Source of the DNA: Cladopsammia gracilis
Lineage: Eukaryota; Cnidaria; Anthozoa; Scleractinia; Dendrophylliidae
DNA: 64,000 nt
Direction: 5' to 3'
Assembly (NCBI GenBank): GCA_022457155.1
Contig: JAJGOT010000124.1
Location: forward strand, 1,611,501-1,675,500
Part shown: positions 12,521 through 24,885 of the stretch, in pieces
Numbering within the stretch: the first letter of the stretch is position 1
Layout: every line of letters starts with the position of its first letter
Position numbers and translations under genes: made by a program
Notes under the pieces: model-generated
What the model was told of the DNA's origin: nothing
Databases searched by the model: none
The model's input: only the letters and a program-made list of their open reading frames with translations

Positions 12521-12747
12521 CCGGGGCCGGGTGTTCAAAGCGCGGTTAAGCTAACCCAGGATTAGCATTTGATTAGTCAATGAAGATTTTTCCAAAGTAT
12601 TTTTGCCGTTTAGTTTCGTTCATGACTTGTCTCCGCATATAACTTATAATAAGCTTTTGAAAACACTTCTAACAAGAGAAATGAAATCCTCAGTTAAGTT
12701 TTAATCCTGGGTTAGCGTTAACCGGCTTTCGAACAACCGGGCCCGGG
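12521..12747. mobile_element. MITE with CCGGGGCCGGGTGTTC ends
   Basis: Inverted ends (CCGGGGCCGGGTGTTCAAAG and CTTTCGAACAACCGGGCCCGG) and inner inverse pairs (GGTTAAGCTAACCCAGGATTA and its partner). The gene 1 flank at 8332-8362 (AACGTATTCACTGGGACTTC) is the uninterrupted form of the sequence split here, so the insertion followed duplication of the 5' flank. Confidence 0.8.
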
Positions 12748-13616
12748 ACTTCAACTCAAGTCTGTCTGTCTAGTGGACTTTGGAAGTTGGAATTGTCGCA
12801 AATAATGTGAGGAGACATGTGTTTCAGGCGTCACAAACAAAGATTTTGATTGTAATACAATATAAGGAACAGATTAGAAAAAGAAGAAGAGTAAATGCTT
12901 CATGAGCGAAATGTTGAAAAATCTGGACAAAACAGTGGCGGGATCTAGGAGCCCGGGACCCCACCCCTCCTTTATCTTGCAAAAATAATTGTTTTCTTCA
13001 GTCTCTAACATTTTCAGGGACCCGTAATTCATCCCCCCCCCCCTCCCACTCCTAATTCCCCCCACCCCTAATTCCTCCCACCCCCGTATTCTCCCCCCTC
13101 TCTCCCTTACGATGGAGTCTGGATCCGCCACTGAAAACGTTACATGGGCTTTTGTAGTTTAGACTGAGTAACGGAAAACGCCTGAAAATCTACTGTTGAT
13201 ATATTACATAAAAAAGAATTGAGCTTTATTTGTCAGGCCTTCTTGCCATGTCATGATTTACGCCTGTAGCGAGATGCCTCGTTCGTGACTGAACAAAAAA
13301 AACATAAAATAAAAACGCTTTCTGATGCAGATTTTATATTATTTTTAGTCCTTCCAGCTGCTCGCTGTCCCTTTTCAGTCAATCGAGCGGGCGAGCTATG
13401 AGCTAATCACGAAAACAAGCTCGATGAGACTGGAGCAAACGAACGAGCCGAGGGGAAATTCCTTTCCCGCCTCTTCCCCAGAGTCCCCTCGGCTCGCATT
13501 ACTTTTCGCTCGCTCGGTCGATCGCCGTGATTGCTCGCCCGCTCGACTATCCAGAGAGGTGCTGCCAGCACAGAGTAGCCCTGGCCCTGAGGGAGCTAAT
13601 TTTGTTAGCCTAATTA

Positions 13617-13886
13617 GAGCAGTTTTCAACTGAGTGTCGTAAAACCAAAACCAAAGTAATTACCCTGACCAATCACAGCAATCGCAAACAATCCAATGAA
13701 CCAATCAAAGCTCGAAGCAATTACTTGTCGCCGGCGCCAAGCGCGGGAAAATGCGTGCAAGCAAGTCACGATTGGTTTTGGTTTTACTTCTGATTGGTCG
13801 ATAAAACGGCGCGAGATTTTTTAGCCAATCACAAAGCGTAGCAATGAAAAAACAAAGCAATCGTGTAACTACTTTCGACACTGCTC
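13617..13886. mobile_element. MITE of the GAGCAGTTTTCAATTG family, copy 2
   Basis: Left end GAGCAGTTTTCAACTGAGTG. The right end is shortened to CGACACTGCTC but is still followed by TA. The internal blocks GACCAATCACAGCA, GGTTTTGGTTTTAC and GCCAATCACAAAGCGTAGC are shared with the other copies, here in reverse orientation. Confidence 0.85.
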
Positions 13887-14097
13887 TATCGGCCACTAAA
13901 TAAATCAGTCCATGGCCGCAGAGCCAGTTTTGCATTCAGATTGCTTAATTACACTTCAAGTGACGTCTGGCTCGAGCATCTCTACATCGGAGATTTGACA
14001 AAACCGAACCAGTGCATTTTATTTACGATTTTTGTGGACTTCTGCAGTCAAACGTTTCTAATCTATTCAAGTTGTACTATTTCCATGGAAATGGATT

Positions 14098-14264
14098 TGA
14101 CGTCATAAGCACCCAATAGTCATTGCCAGAAAATAGCGTCGTATAGATATCCACAAGTTGTCCATATAATATCGGTGGCGTCATTTTTTAATACTTCATC
14201 ATTTTGGACACGCTATTGAAAGTAAGAACCTCTTACCAGCCTCCTTTAACTCCTTGAGATTGCT
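14098..14264 (+). promoter_or_regulatory. Promoter-proximal region of TMEM198-like copy A with CRE-like site
   Basis: A perfect TGACGTCA lies at 14098-14105, 167 bp before the ATG. Copy B carries the same octamer (27169-27176), also 167 bp before its ATG, within a conserved 160-bp block (GTCATTTTTTAATA, TTTCATCATTTT, CACTATTGAAAGTAAGAA). Binding by CREB/ATF factors is inferred from the motif only. Confidence 0.55.
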
Positions 14265-17200
14265 ATGGCGTACCCCGTCAGTATCCCAAGCCTGGAACCC
14301 GAGATTGAAGATTGCAAGCTGCATAATTCGTATGATGCGCAAAGCTGTGTGCTGGCAGCAATCTGCATTGTGATTGGAACTGTCCTTTGCTTTTTTGGTA
14401 AGGTATCTTTTGCTTTTGAATGCGGGAACTTATTAAGCTAATTTGTAACGTGTCCAAAATGCCGCTTTGTTGGTGTCATTAGCAACTTTGGTTTTGTGTT
14501 TAATTGGCGAGAGAAATAAACGGCAACTAAGATCAGTAGATAGCTCCTTTATGTTTCGATTGCAAAACGATCGCAGTGACATCGATGTTGTTCTCATCGT
14601 CAGCGCTGTCAAGGTTACTAAAGTCACTAAATTAAGTGAAGCGGAAGTTTCGTCCATAAAGATCATTTTGGTCGTAAGTATACGCGCAACAAAGATCGAT
14701 CGGTAGACGATCATCATTGCAAAACAATCACGCGTCAAAATCGTAACGCTCAAGTGAGCAATTCACTCTATTTTCAGAATACCTTATTACATGAAATTTT
14801 CGCGACACGTTAATTTCGCGATTTTGCGAAAATTTTGCATTTTGACTCACTTCAATTTCGCGTTTTTGAGTGACACATACTTTATTTCTTTGTCAATGTT
14901 ATTTAACATGTCCCTGAATTTGATCAAAACAACTTAATCCACAATGTCCAAATAAATAGAAACGCAACTGATTATGTAAATAGTAACAAGAAAGATGTTC
15001 TCACAGTGTATACAAGGCACGGTTTGTAGTTCATGCTTGAAGGACCAGAACATTACCACAGAATAGTTCAAAATGATTGTTATAAACGTGTGTAATGGTA
15101 ATAAAGTCGTTTTTTAATTATTGACATGTGCGTCATTTAATTTTCGCGACATTTAATTTTCGCGTCACTTAAATTTCGCGATTTTTTTTAAATCGCGAAA
15201 TTCGCGAAATTAACGTGTCGCGAAAATTTCATGTAATAAGGTACATTGAAAATGAAAATTACCTTCTCCCTTCATGCTAACCGTCCGTTCTCCAAACGTC
15301 AACAAAATCCTATAAGATTTAGTTTCATTCATTATTCCGGTTCGATTTGTTAAACAGTAGACTTGTGAAATAGTTTCAGGTTCGATTTTGTTTGATTTCA
15401 GAAAGCAGTTGAATATAATCAAACAATTGAGTGTCTTGCTTGACTGAGTTCGGTGTTGTTATTGCCGTACATATTTGCTCGATCAAAAGGAGGAACCGGC
15501 TTGCATAGTTCCTAGCGTATTCTTATTTGTGCAAATATAGGACAGATGTACTCTGGTCTAAGTTATTGTAGAGTATGTGTATTTATAATCGAAGCTTAGC
15601 AGTCCACATGGAATTTCTCTTTCTTCAGAGATGTTATATGACGAATGAGAGTACGATTTTCATGCAGCGCTAAGTTTCTATCGAAGTTTTACCTTGCTGT
15701 ATAAACGGACCTAAACGGCCATGTTAAAGGGAACCTCCACAGTTTTAACAAATTGACGTTAAATTGTTGAAAATAACGTTTAAATTTCAATTATGAAAAT
15801 AACAAGTGGAAATATAATTTTAGTGTACACAGAAATTGGATATGAATATCACCTATTTTCGCTTTTAAAGTTCACGCGCGCCGCCATTTTGAATATTTAT
15901 GACGTCACTTGGTTGCCCAATTGTTGCAAACAAAAGAACGTCGATTCTTAACCATAACACGTCATAAAAATTCAAAATGGCGGCGCGCGGGAAGATTAAA
16001 AGCAAAAATAGGCGATATTCATAACTTTTTTTGTACACTGAAATTTCCTTTCTATTTGTTATTAAAAGAATCGAAATTTAGACTTTATTTCCAACAATTT
16101 AATGTCAATTTGTTATTGTGTGCACTATGCTGGCCAATCAAATCCAACTAAAGCTTATCACATGCCCGTCACGCTCGCTGCGAATAAATATGGCCGGCAT
16201 ACAACCAGGCAAGACTTCGATAGAAACTTAGCGCTTACTGCTTTAATTTAGGGACGACTTAATCTGCTAAAACTCTCAACTTGAAGCAAAGAAAGAGATT
16301 ATAGAAAGTGAACTCGCCCGAGCATTCTGCTAAAGGCAAGTGTTTGTTTGTTGGCATGTTTTCGAATTTTCGTGAAATTCAAACGGTTGTAAACCTTGGA
16401 AACGTGAAGTGCGCGAAAATATTATTCTTATTTTGGATTTGGGGTCATTTATAGCTTCTGTTTATAAATAGAATGACTTTCAATCAGGTGCCACATTTTT
16501 TTGTGTTTCGCTCGGTGGCCGATTATTTGTGAAAAAGAAAACCGTTGTATACTATAATCTAGATCTGAGATATAGCTGAGCAAATTACAATGATGTATCT
16601 GTAGATTGAAAAAATAAATGGGCCTCTTGAAAGAATTGTTATTTTTTTTAAAAGCGACGGCAATATTTGTGATTTATTCGGGTCTCAGCGGCATAAAACT
16701 AGTACTGACCACGTGAAACTTTCATAAATCGTAAAAAATTAATTATTATTTTGGATCAAAAGAATTGCATTTTTAACCCCTTTCCGTGATGTCATTTGTT
16801 TGAAATAGATCTTACATTACAGCTCGAAGTATGATCTCATGTTATTATTTTTGAAATATGATCTCATTTTCCATGATGACATCACCTCTAGGGGATTACG
16901 TCTGAACGCCTGTGGTTGAGAGACATCCACTTAAAATGTTCGAAAAAGGTCGGTCTTGATCGCCTACAACGATGCGAAACTTTTGAGACGTTCTGTGAAT
17001 CTTAGCACAATAGTAAACGTCCGAACTAGGGCATCTTAATAAAAATACTGTAACAAAGGCATTGTTTTATTAAAATCTTACATCAACATTGATAATAACT
17101 AAAAGTACAAACACTAGCTGAACACTACATTACGCAGGCAGATATTAGTTTTCTAATGTTAGAAACTGTTTAAATGCTCAATTGTTTCTCAAGGTACATG

Positions 17201-20200
17201 TGATTGTTGTTTCTTTACTGTAAAAGTAAACAGGATCAATACGTTTAGTTCAACTTTTCAACGTTGCACAAGTTGTCGTTAACTCTATGCAATATGTTTC
17301 GCTTTTCTAACGGCACCCTTAATTTTATCGTAGTTCTTTTTTATGCATTGAACCGCATTTTACGTCACGAATATTTCCCCTTGTGATCACTTGACATTAT
17401 CCTTAATACTGTCGCAAAAACGCGTGTAAAGTTTCTCAAGACTCACAGAAATTCGACGAGAATAACGGATTGACCTATTGCTGCAGACTCGGAACCCTAC
17501 CTATAGCGTTCGCCCGAACAACTGGGGGTGACAACTCTAACAAACGCTGTTTGAGCGATACTGTGTGGAACTGAAAGTTGTCTCGAAAATTTGGAATATC
17601 TTCCCGATTTTTTCTGAGACATTCTCGCAAAAATTTCAAACTTCCCGAAATTTTAACAACATTGTCTCATCTTTCCCCGAAAATTTTTCGAGTCTCCCGA
17701 TTCCCGGCAAACTCTTCAGACTCCCGGAAGAATTTTGTTTTTCTCCCGAAACAGGCCTTCTTAGAGTTGTCACCCCCCGTCGAACACGTCCTCAGTACAT
17801 TACAGGATCGTTTACACAATAAAGAAGCCTCTTGGAATTTGTGAGTAAAGTTTTCTATTAGTTTTCACGGATCTCTCCGCCACCGGAGCTGACGCCGCTG
17901 GCACAGCTTTGTTTATTATCCTGTTTATTGATCTGACGCCATTGGTTTCTCTGGATATCTCTTTGTTTATAATCCTGTTTATTGATCTGACACCATTGGT
18001 TTCTCTGGATATCTATTTTTAACTCGTGAATACGTAAAGTGTTGAACGAGTTACAGCAGTGGGGCAAAATTTCACTCGATCGGTCGATCGGTTGTTAACA
18101 CTGATGACAATAGAATAAGCACAGGACCGCGAACGACAATGCTGCTAGTGAACGTAGGATCTGTAAAAGATCTAAACATCCAAAAATGGCAGTGGGCAAA
18201 CAAACAGCAAAGAAGCAAGGCTGACACTACGTATAAAAACTTTGCAAGACATCAACATGACACGAGATAGAACCCAACAGAGTAGGATCGTAGCCGTAGA
18301 CAGCTGTTATGTTGTTTTTTTACGTAGTGTCAGCCTTGCTTCTTTGTTTGTTAACATTGAGCCCGCAATATGTAATGGTCACCTGCCTTTCCCATGAGGA
18401 CAGCGTTGGAGGGAGGAGAGGGTGAGGAGTTAGACGCAAGCAGTGGGGCTCAGTGAAGCAAAACACCCAGGAGAGGGGAGGGTGGGGAGTTGGACGCAGG
18501 GGGGTGGTGTCAGTAAAGCAAAACGCCTAGGAGACGGGAGGGTCCTAACGTTTCATATTAACGAGTTGGCTTATAGGAGCCTTTGATCTCTTTTTGATTC
18601 CGTATTGACAGCTATATTCAACACTTTTTTGTTCTTGTTACGTTTCTACAGCCGTGCATGATGTAAGTTATCAGTTTTTTTGGTTGCTCAATAACTTCTT
18701 TCGCTTATTGTATAATCCATTTACTATCGTATTAATATGCTCGCACGAAAACTGTCGTTTCCTAGATATTAATTCCAGTAGGTATAAGAGTATTTGATAA
18801 ATCTTTTTCAGGGTACCGTGTGTTTAAATTTGTGCTGTTCCTTGCTGGTTTCGTGGCGGCATTTTTCCTCACTTACCTTTTGTGTTCTGGATATCTAATT
18901 GATCATCTTCCTGAAAAAGCTCTTGAACACAAGGATCAGGTACTGTGCAATTTTAACATACAGGACCATTGGTATGACTGTTTAAATTTAGTAACAGTAG
19001 TAACAAATCCTCTTTTAAGTCTCCGGGGGGGGGCTTTTTTATTTCAAGCGCGTTTCAGGAGGGGCTTAATAGATAGGAGGGCTTAATAGTGAGGGAGGGG
19101 GGTATTATAATTTAGCGAAACGCAGTGTCATACGAACTTCCTGCACGTCAATAAACGTCCATAAACCATACTTTGATTGATCAATGAAGTGTTAGTACAA
19201 GTACGGTAATATTTAACTTCTTAACTCCCCAGAGTGCCAGAAATCAAAATTCAAGAAAACAATCCCAAAAATCATTTTTTCAAATATTAAAAAACAAATG
19301 GTACCACGCTAGAGTACTGCCGAAGAGGTATCACTTGAATGGTCACACCATAGGTTTTCGTGGACAGACTCAAAAATTATACATATCTCGTCACAAAATA
19401 TTGTATTCACTATAAGTGTCGTTGAACCGGCTTATAAGCATCTAAAATTCAAAAATAACATTCAACTGGTTCAATTTTGTTTATTTTCACGGCTTATCTA
19501 AAAGGGCGTGCCGAATTGCGTGACACATTTAAAACCTTTATAAATCGGAAGCAAAACATCGTTAAAATCTGAAACGTTTTGTGAAAGAATATAACACTGG
19601 TATCCACATACCGTGTTAGAAACAGCTTTGTAGCATGTATACTTTTATTTTTATGACGTCATTTGCAAGCACCATTGGAAATCCAGTGACGATTTTCTTT
19701 CTTTGTTTCAGATATTTCTCGGAATCTCTCTTGGTGTTGGTCTTGTTGCTGGCATGCTAACGCTATGTCTTTTCTATGTTGGATTGTTTGTACTTGGTAG
19801 GTATGGTCGGATTAGATTCGTGGTGTAGGGTTAGGGATTCGTGCGCGCAATCACTGTTTACAAACACTCTCCCTACCTCCTCCCCCCACCCTCAAGTCCC
19901 AAATCTTTCTCTTTTTTCGACTTTTTCAGGTACGCACGTGCGTACGTGCGTACAGGTAGCTACGCTCCTGAATTTGTAGAGGCAAAGCAAAATAATAGCT
20001 GACAAAGGAAAATAGGTGATAGCAACTAAATCAAAGCGATTTGAGATAAACAAAAAGGTGAGATAGATAAAGTTAACGTTCTTGTGTGCAAAAGGCTGAA
20101 CATCGAAGCTGCAGATGGCAGAATCTGTTGTAATGCCAAAAAAAGTAAAACGACTGTAACAACGAACCAAATTGACTTGCTTAACTGATTTCTCACGGTA

Positions 20201-23200
20201 GCCACAAGGAAACTGAAAAATTAAATCGTATGTCTTAATGTGTAGCAGCCTTTCATGGTCTGGTGGTATGAGCGCCATATTCCGGGGAGGGGGGGTACAT
20301 TTTATATGAAATTCATGGGAAAGCTGACTCTTTGACCGTGTTTTGTTATCGTTAAACTTTTTCAGGGGCGACCATGGGATGGTTTGTTGGCATGGCTCTT
20401 CTACCCCTTCTGTACAAGCATGTCGAATTCTTGTCTGAACACAACTGGTTGCCTTACATTGTTCTCTTGGCATTCGCCATTGCTGGAGGAATCCTCATTC
20501 TTTGCATACAGAAGGTATGTATCACATTGTGATTACTTCAATAACATTGTATATAGCGCGGTTGTTTTTACGTTAGTTCTGCATTGCCATGCTTTGTGAA
20601 ATTCTCGCACCACTTTCTCAACCAATCAGAAGTAAACCAAAACCAATTGGACTTGTCTGCACTCGTTTTCCCGCGCTTTGCGCCGGCTTCATGTATTTGC
20701 TTCGCGTTTTGATTGGTTCATTGGATTGTCTGCTTCTGTTGTGATTGGTCCAAGTTATTACTTTGGTTTTGGTAAAAACCGTTCTAATCCAACTTATAAA
20801 AACAGTGACAGCTGTTTTTAGTTTTTAGTAAAAACAGTGACAGCTGTTTTTGTGCTTTTATTGGGTGATTCTCCTCAAATTCGTAGACTGGCGCGGAGAG
20901 CAGTTCAGTAAATAGATCTACGTGGCTTTTTCGTGGTTCAGGATCACTGTTAATATGATACCATACTAAACAGCAGTACAGATTGAAAAGCCTTTCTCGC
21001 ATTGAACTGTTATCATGATCCAACCTTTATGGTGACAGCTTTAACTCACTCACAGAAATTTTGCGCCAGGTCATGTCGGTTAAAAAGGTCTGCCCAATCA
21101 GAAAACAAGCTCAAAAATCGTTTTTATGATGCATTACAGGTGCTTATAGTCATCTCTACTTCGTTCCTGGGTGCTTTCTCGTTTATCACTGGTTTTGATT
21201 ACTACCTGGAGAACTGTACAGCTCTTTACTACTCGGTGAATATGCTGCATGGTTAGTATTCACTTAGGAAATCATTTATAAAAACTTTATTATATGACGT
21301 GAACACGAACATAATATACGTAACTGGGCCTTGTTGCACAAAACAATCGTACGATAAGGTCGATAAGTAGAAGTCTTTTCAAAGTGCATAAAACATGGGA
21401 ATTGAAGAGAGTCAACGACGAATAGTCAGAAAACACCTGCATGAGAAACAAACTCGGCTTAGTGAATTTCAACTTTATTGAATTGTATTTTCTATTTTTT
21501 TGTGCTAAGACCTGTTTCGGGTGACCAGGTCACAAATATATGAAGAAGAATATATGAAGAAGAATATATGAAGAATATATGAAGAAGACCGACAAGTCGG
21601 TCAAAAAATAGGTGTTCTGAAAAAAATGTGCCTTGTCTTCATTTGTGTTTTATATATTGCATATTATTATTATAGCATAGGTAGATGTTCACCGGTTAAA
21701 CCAACATAGTGCTCCACAATGAAGGAGCCAATTAAATCAATATACGAACTACTCAATTTGTGAGCACATATAGATTTTAATACAAATCTGTTTCGTAGAG
21801 CGACGTGATGTCGGTCCACTCATCAGTTAATCTCTATATATACACTGAAGCATCAGTAAGGGCTACCACAATATGATTACGTTTTTCTTAACTTTGGGAT
21901 ATGAAGAGTCTCCTTTATTCAATGTACCACGTGTATTTATGGAGTTGCTTTGTTCGAAGTCCAATGAAACTTTCATTGGACTTCGAACAAAGCATAAACC
22001 GCTTAGTCCCCTTGAAACACTGAATTTATTTTTTTTTAAATTTATTTTTGGTTTGATTTTAATTGATGTCACCTGGAACAGAGAAACCAAAAGGGAAAAA
22101 TAAAAGTCAGAACCAAAAGCAATTCAACCACATTATAAACGAACCCACTGGGTGGCGGTGTTTTGTAAAGTTATTGTAACATTTGTGCAACAATTCACTT
22201 GTTTAGGTCATTATAACAAGTCTGAGTTGCCACACTGCTGGTACACATGGGTGGTTTTTTCACTCATTCCAGTCATGTTCATTGCTGGTATGGTGATACA
22301 GCTTCGCAAGACTGGACAAGGCAGAGACCATAGACAAGGTAATGACAGACACACAGACAGACTGTAACCGTTAGTGATTATAACTTGTTTTCATTGTGAG
22401 TCACGCAGTACCTTCTTAGGAATTTTAGCGTTTACGCACTTTTTGGTAGAATAGAGTTTCAATGCGATCTTCCCTTCGACTTGCGAACTTGCGATTTACT
22501 GCGAAGCCTTAGGACACTGCGAATACTTCGTTTCCCGTTCACTTTCCGTTTTTACTCATGCGCGAAGCGGCATGAGGTAAGGTTTCGGCTACGTTTTTCT
22601 TGTTATTTTTATTTTTTGTGTCACGATTTTGCAAGCAAATTTATGCACGCATATTTTAAATTGTGCACTTCCGGTTTTACATTTACACTTCCTGTTTAGT
22701 GACTTCCGGCTACTCTCACTTCCGGTAAAACAGCATTACCTAAATGTCACGACATCGTCCCCTACAAACCTTCTTACATTACTGATGTTCACGTTTGGTA
22801 TATATAAAACTTAGAAGAATCACTGGCTTCATTGTGGTACAGCCTTCATTTACAAAACATTCAAAAATAACTTTATTACGCATGCGCATGAGTATAGGCT
22901 GCTTGAAGCCTCGTGTTGATTATAATTTATTCAGTTGACGTTGAATCATAGAATAAATCATTGGGTAATCACTCGGTGGTTCAGTTGGTCTATTCGACGT
23001 TTATCAGTTCTGCGACATTCCTGGTATACGCTTGCACTGTTGCGGAATCGAACTATTTGTGGCCAGGAGCTACACAGACAGACACACAGACACACAGACA
23101 GACAGACGGACATACAGACATACAGACAGACAAGGCAACAGAAAGACAACAAATAGGCTGTCATAGAGATAGTCACTATAACAGACAGATAATCGGGCAC

Positions 23201-24885
23201 ACTGAGTCAGACTGATAGAGAGGTGTTGGTCTAATTACAATAAAGGATAAACATTAACTACTTCAATAAAATAATTTCTGGAAACTTAATAGAAAACGAT
23301 TAAAGATTAAAGCTAAATAAGTACTTAACTGATTACATTTTTGTTGATGATTTCTTTTCTTATCTGGAATATTAAATGCAATTTGTTAAGTATTGTTATT
23401 ATCTAAATTTAGTACATATATAATTTTATCATAATTACTTGAAGTGTCATTGTAAGCATCTGTTTTGCAAATGAAGGAATCGAGTTAGCTTCTTATGGTA
23501 TTATATCCTTGGCAATACATCAAGAAATGCTGTTCATCCTCTTTATTGGGTTGTTTGCAAACGTTTTTTTTTTTCCAACTGGTATTGATGTCCTTTATTT
23601 TCGTATTTTCCCGTTTGAATTCTTAGTGAATGAAATCCTAGTCATAGCTTTGTAATAGTAATAGTAATAGTAATAGTAATAGTAATAGTAATAGTAATAG
23701 TAATAGTAATAGTAATAGTAATAGTAATAGTAATAGTAATAGTAATAGTAATAGTAATAGTAATAGTAATAGTAATAGTAATAGTAATAGTAATAGTAAT
23801 AGTAATAGTAATAGTAATAGTAGAATGGTTTTACTTCATCTGTGAAATAGATAGTAGGATTTTACGCCTCTATTATCCTCAAATATTAGAGCGATTACAG
23901 TTAACCCTTGAAATAGTTAGTAGAATAGTAATAGTAATAGTAATAGTAATAGTAATAGCAATAGCAATAGCAATAGCAATAGCAATAGCAATAGCAATAG
24001 CAATAGCAATAGCAATAGCAATAGCAATAGCAATAGCAATAGCAATAGCAATAGCAATAGCAATAGCAATAGCAATAGCAATAGCAATAGCAATAGCAAT
24101 AGCAATAGCAATAGCAATAGCAATAGCAATAGCAATAGCAATAGCAATAGCAATAGCAATAGCAATAGTAATAGCAAAAGTAATAGTAATAGCAATAGCA
24201 ATAGCAATAGCAATAGCAATAGCAATAGTAATAGCAATAGTAATAGTAATAGTAATAGTAATAGTAATAGTAATAGTAATAGTAATAGTAATAGTAATAG
24301 TAATAGTAATAGTAATAGTAATAGTAATAGTAATAGTAATAGTAATAGTAATAGTAATAGTAATAGTAATAGTAATAGTAATAGTAATAGTAATAGTAAT
24401 AGTAATAGTAATAGTTATAGTAATAGTAATAGTAATAGTAATAGTAATAGTTATAGTACTATGTGCTGGATTTCTTATTATCCTAAGTCATTGATAAACC
24501 ATACAGCTGGTAGACAAAATGACTTTAGAGTTGACCTTGAATTTTTTTTATTAGTTATGCCGTCCTCATCGCCAAACAGTTGTCATCTATTTGAATAGTG
24601 AAAAATATGAAATGTATTCAAACCTACGTTGTGCTGAACACTTTGTCATTGTTATTTTAAACTGTCTTTCATTTAAAGCTTATGAAAGGAAATCACGTGT
24701 TCCATTTATGGCAACACGCATGGAGGAATTTTCAGACCAGGTAAACATTCTGCTTTATTTTGTTTTGCCAGAAAAAGGTAAAGCATCATGTTCAGAAACT
24801 AGACAATTTTAAAACTGTGTTTTATTGCTGTCATGAAATGTATTTTTGTATATTTCAGCGACCCATTATAACAGCCGAAGCGTAA
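14265..24885 (+). CDS. TMEM198: TMEM198-like seven-pass membrane protein, copy A
   Basis: Eight exons: 14265-14397, 18812-18939, 19712-19796, 20366-20514, 21140-21251, 22207-22338, 24679-24740 and 24859-24885, giving 275 residues. Exon 1 supplies the short N-terminus and TM1 (CVLAAICIVIGTVLCFF). TM2 carries the family signature GYRVFKFVLFLAGF, and TM3 has LGVGLVAGMLTLCLFYVGLF. TM4-5, TM6 with ITGFDYYLENC, and TM7 beginning CWYTWVVFSLIP follow. These match vertebrate TMEM198 (DUF4203) in order and spacing, but the C-terminal tail is only about 40 residues, against well over 100 in vertebrates. All splice sites are canonical, and one exon holds roughly one membrane segment. In vertebrates TMEM198 has been linked to LRP6/Wnt signalling; whether that applies here is unknown. 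A conserved AATAAA lies at 26061. Confidence 0.9.
14782..15241. mobile_element. MITE with CCTTATTACATGAAATTTTC ends in copy A intron 1
   Basis: Inverted ends (CCTTATTACATGAAATTTTC and its inverse with CATGTAATAAGG), flanked by TA on both sides. The homologous intron of copy B has a single TA at 28184-28185 and no element, so a TA target duplication is directly visible and the insertion postdates the A/B duplication. Confidence 0.9.
15725..16120. mobile_element. Palindromic TTAAAGGGAACC-type element
   Basis: The left arm (TTAAAGGGAACCTCCACAG, then AACAAATTGACGTTAAATTG) recurs inverted near 16075-16115 (CAACAATTTAATGTCAATTTG), and the centres pair through GGCGGCGCGC and its inverse. The right terminus is not sharp and may be truncated. 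In intron 1 of copy A. Confidence 0.65.
17523..17778. mobile_element. MITE with GGGGGTGACAACTCTAA ends
   Basis: The ends GGGGGTGACAACTCTAA and TTAGAGTTGTCACCCCCC are inverted copies; the interior is built of CTCCCGA/TTCCCGAAA-like units and is open in two frames by composition. No known protein. Intron 1 of copy A. Confidence 0.75.
17909..18013. repeat. Two-copy tandem repeat, ~54-bp unit
   Basis: The unit CCTGTTTATTGATCTGACGC ... GGTTTCTCTGGATATCT occurs twice back to back with few differences, in intron 1 of copy A. Confidence 0.7.
18197..18352. repeat. Inverted repeat around GCAAGGCTGACACTACGTA
   Basis: Arms of about 35 bp (AAAGAAGCAAGGCTGACACT and inverse) separated by ~85 bp; likely a MITE remnant in intron 1 of copy A. 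Confidence 0.7.
20550..20785. mobile_element. Degenerate GAGCAGTTTTCAATTG-family MITE, copy 3
   Basis: Internal family blocks (GCATTGCCATGCTTTGTG, ACCAATCAGAAGTAAA, GATTGGTTCATTGGATTGTC) are clear, but both ends are eroded. A similarly decayed copy lies at the same place in intron 4 of copy B (33195-33380), so this insertion predates the A/B duplication. Confidence 0.75.
23652..23822. repeat. (TAATAG)n microsatellite, first array
   Basis: About 28 uninterrupted hexamers in intron 6 of copy A. A 100-bp unique spacer separates it from a larger array of the same family. Confidence 0.95.
23924..24458. repeat. (TAATAG)n / (CAATAG)n compound microsatellite
   Basis: About 535 bp of hexamers: an inner block of CAATAG (about 23957-24236, with a few TAATAG units) flanked by TAATAG blocks. 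On the minus strand it reads as a pure leucine frame because CTA, TTA and TTG all encode Leu; this is not evidence of a gene. The left edge joins TAGTTAGTAGAATAG, which is the inner edge of the MITE end seen at 25650-25688. Confidence 0.95.

Larger units (their letters stand above)
12748..14264. other. Intergenic region between broken copy and TMEM198-like copy A
   Basis: Contains a C-rich low-complexity patch (13020-13110), an inverted repeat at 13380-13548 (GAGCGGGCGAGC ... GCTCGCCCGCTC), one GAGCAGTTTTCAA-family MITE (13617-13886) and then the promoter region of copy A. No coding sequence is supported. Confidence 0.6.

Noticed and set aside
19892..20473. 193-codon minus-strand frame
   Set aside because: It runs antisense through exon 4 of TMEM198-like copy A and a dispersed repeat, with no recognisable domain.
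23917..24237. 106-residue poly-leucine frame on the minus strand
   Set aside because: Produced by the TAATAG/CAATAG hexamer array, in which every codon of that frame is a Leu codon.
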